Translations under genes and position numbers: made by a program | The notes under the pieces: model-generated | Told to the model about the DNA's origin: nothing | The model's database searches: none | What the model saw: the letters and a program-made list of their open reading frames with translations, nothing else | Shown here: one piece after another, positions 6,267 to 7,148 of the stretch | Layout: every line of letters begins with the position of its first letter | Position numbering within the stretch: the first letter of the stretch is position 1 | Source of the DNA: Modestobacter sp. | Lineage (GTDB): Bacteria; Actinomycetota; Actinomycetes; Mycobacteriales; Geodermatophilaceae | Assembly (NCBI GenBank): GCA_025966175.1 | Contig: JAOPVN010000395.1 | Coordinates: 1 to 7,148 of the forward strand | Length of the DNA: 7,148 nucleotides | Direction of reading: 5' to 3'

Positions 6267-7148
6267 GGCCGCCGCCGGCGCACGTCGCCGTCCCCGTCGC
6301 CCAGGCGGGGGGAGGGGAGGCCGGCAGCCGTGGTCGGGACGCCGTCCTCACCGATGCCCGGCAACCGCCGGCTGAGCACGGCAGCGTCCAGCGGCCGGGC
6401 CACCAGGTAGCCCTGGATGAACCGGTGGCCCATGTCGCGCAGCAGCTGCAGCTCGGCCTGGGTCTCCACGCCCTCGACGACGACGGCCAGCCCCAGGCTG
6501 TTGCCCAGGTGCAGCACCGAGCTGCACAGCGCGCGGCGCTGCGGGTCGGTCTCGACGTCGGCGAGGAACTGCCGGTCCATCTTGAGCACGTCGATGGGCA
6601 GGCCCACCAGGTAGGCGAGGGAGGACCAGCCGGTGCCGAAGTCGTCGACGGCGATCCGTACGCCGAGCCGGCGGAGCAGTTCGAGGTCGGCCACCACGTG
6701 CTCGTCGTCGAGCAGCACGGACTCGGTGATCTCCAGGATCAGCCGGGCGGCGGGCAGCCCGCTGGACTCCAGTGCGGAGAGGACGTCGTCCACCAGCTCG
6801 CCGCTGCGGACGTGCCGGGCGGAGACGTTGACGGCGACCGCGAGGTCGGGATGCGGCAGCGCGGCGATGGTGACCGTCGCCTCGGCGAGCACCCAGCGGC
6901 CGATCTCGGTGATGAGCGAGGACTCCTCGGCCAGCGGGATGAACTCTGTCGGGGAGACGTCGCCGTAGGTGGGGTGGCGCCAGCGGAGCAGCGCCTCGAC
7001 CGACACCGTGCGGTGCAGGGCCAGGTCGACGACCGGTTGGTAGACCAGGTGCAGGCGGTCGTCGTGCAGTGCCTCGGCCAGGTCGGCGCGCAGCGCCTCC
7101 TCCCGGTCCTGGGTGATGCGCAGGGCGTCGCAGTGGCGGCGCACCCGG
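6263..7148 (-). CDS. EAL-domain c-di-GMP phosphodiesterase, C-terminal part (5' end outside window)
   Basis: The frame is open to the window edge, so the start is missing; the GTG at 7142-7144 is internal and not a start. Numbering from that codon, the EAL domain spans ~16-262 with all catalytic landmarks: YQPVVD (35-40), EALLRW (50-55), NVS (N106), LEITES (E138, E141), DDFGTG (167-172), LKMDR (K188), VEGVET (E224) and a final IQGYL with Q244. This predicts Mg/Mn-dependent hydrolysis of c-di-GMP to pGpG. The first ~15 residues (RRHCDALRITQDREEAL) resemble the usual linker after a GGDEF domain, so the full protein is probably GGDEF-EAL, but the GGDEF part is not visible. A low-complexity tail (~263-293, rich in G, D and R) follows the domain. 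The stop overlaps the next gene's start (ATGA), so it is probably co-expressed with the diguanylate cyclase. Confidence 0.93.
   Translation of the reverse strand, partial: RVRRHCDALRITQDREEALRADLAEALHDDRLHLVYQPVVDLALHRTVSVEALLRWRHPTYGDVSPTEFIPLAEESSLITEIGRWVLAEATVTIAALPHPDLAVAVNVSARHVRSGELVDDVLSALESSGLPAARLILEITESVLLDDEHVVADLELLRRLGVRIAVDDFGTGWSSLAYLVGLPIDVLKMDRQFLADVETDPQRRALCSSVLHLGNSLGLAVVVEGVETQAELQLLRDMGHRFIQGYLVARPLDAAVLSRRLPGIGEDGVPTTAAGLPSPRLGDGDGDVRRRRP

Noticed and set aside
3714..6410. Very long open frame on the plus strand (about 900 codons) opposite the diguanylate cyclase gene
   Set aside because: Its translation is low-complexity, rich in G, Q, H, D and R, with no recognisable domain. 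It mirrors the strong third-position GC bias of the real minus-strand gene, which shows clear PAS, GGDEF and EAL features.

Overview
This window comes from a very GC-rich bacterial chromosome (roughly 70% GC or more by eye). Codon third positions are mostly G or C, and long spurious open frames run antisense to the real genes. The gene content (actinobacterial-style GGDEF/EAL proteins, a divergent DedA protein, and a holin-like/phosphatase fusion) suggests a high-GC actinomycete. Geodermatophilaceae (Blastococcus, Geodermatophilus, Modestobacter) is my best guess, but it is an inference and not proven here.

Every gene I can support lies on the minus strand, so transcription runs from base 7148 towards base 1. 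In that order they are: (1) the C-terminal part of a protein with an intact EAL c-di-GMP phosphodiesterase domain (5' end outside the window); (2) an 869-residue membrane protein with about ten TM helices, a PAS domain, an intact GGDEF diguanylate cyclase domain and a degenerate EAL domain; (3) a 305-residue metallo-beta-lactamase-fold hydrolase of the UlaG/NAPE-PLD type with a proline-rich tail; (4) a 218-residue DedA-family membrane protein; (5) a long protein with a four-helix holin-like (YvlD/PF04020-type) membrane domain fused to an alkaline-phosphatase-superfamily domain, whose 3' end is outside the window.

The five genes have no intergenic DNA at all. The junctions are ATGA (6263-6266), TGATG (3655-3659), ATGA (2740-2743) and GTGA (2087-2090). 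This is the signature of one polycistronic, translationally coupled operon. Its promoter and terminator must lie outside the window; there is no stretch above 300 bases without a gene.

Functionally the operon pairs enzymes for making and breaking c-di-GMP with three proteins that plausibly act on membrane lipids or phosphate esters: a phospholipase-D-like MBL hydrolase, a DedA lipid transporter relative, and a membrane-anchored phosphoesterase. A c-di-GMP-linked envelope or lipid-recycling module is a reasonable hypothesis but rests on gene context only. The most striking non-coding signal is a perfect 28-bp palindrome at 2113-2140, about 50% GC. It lies inside the 3' end of the DedA gene and ends 22 bases before the start codon of the next gene.
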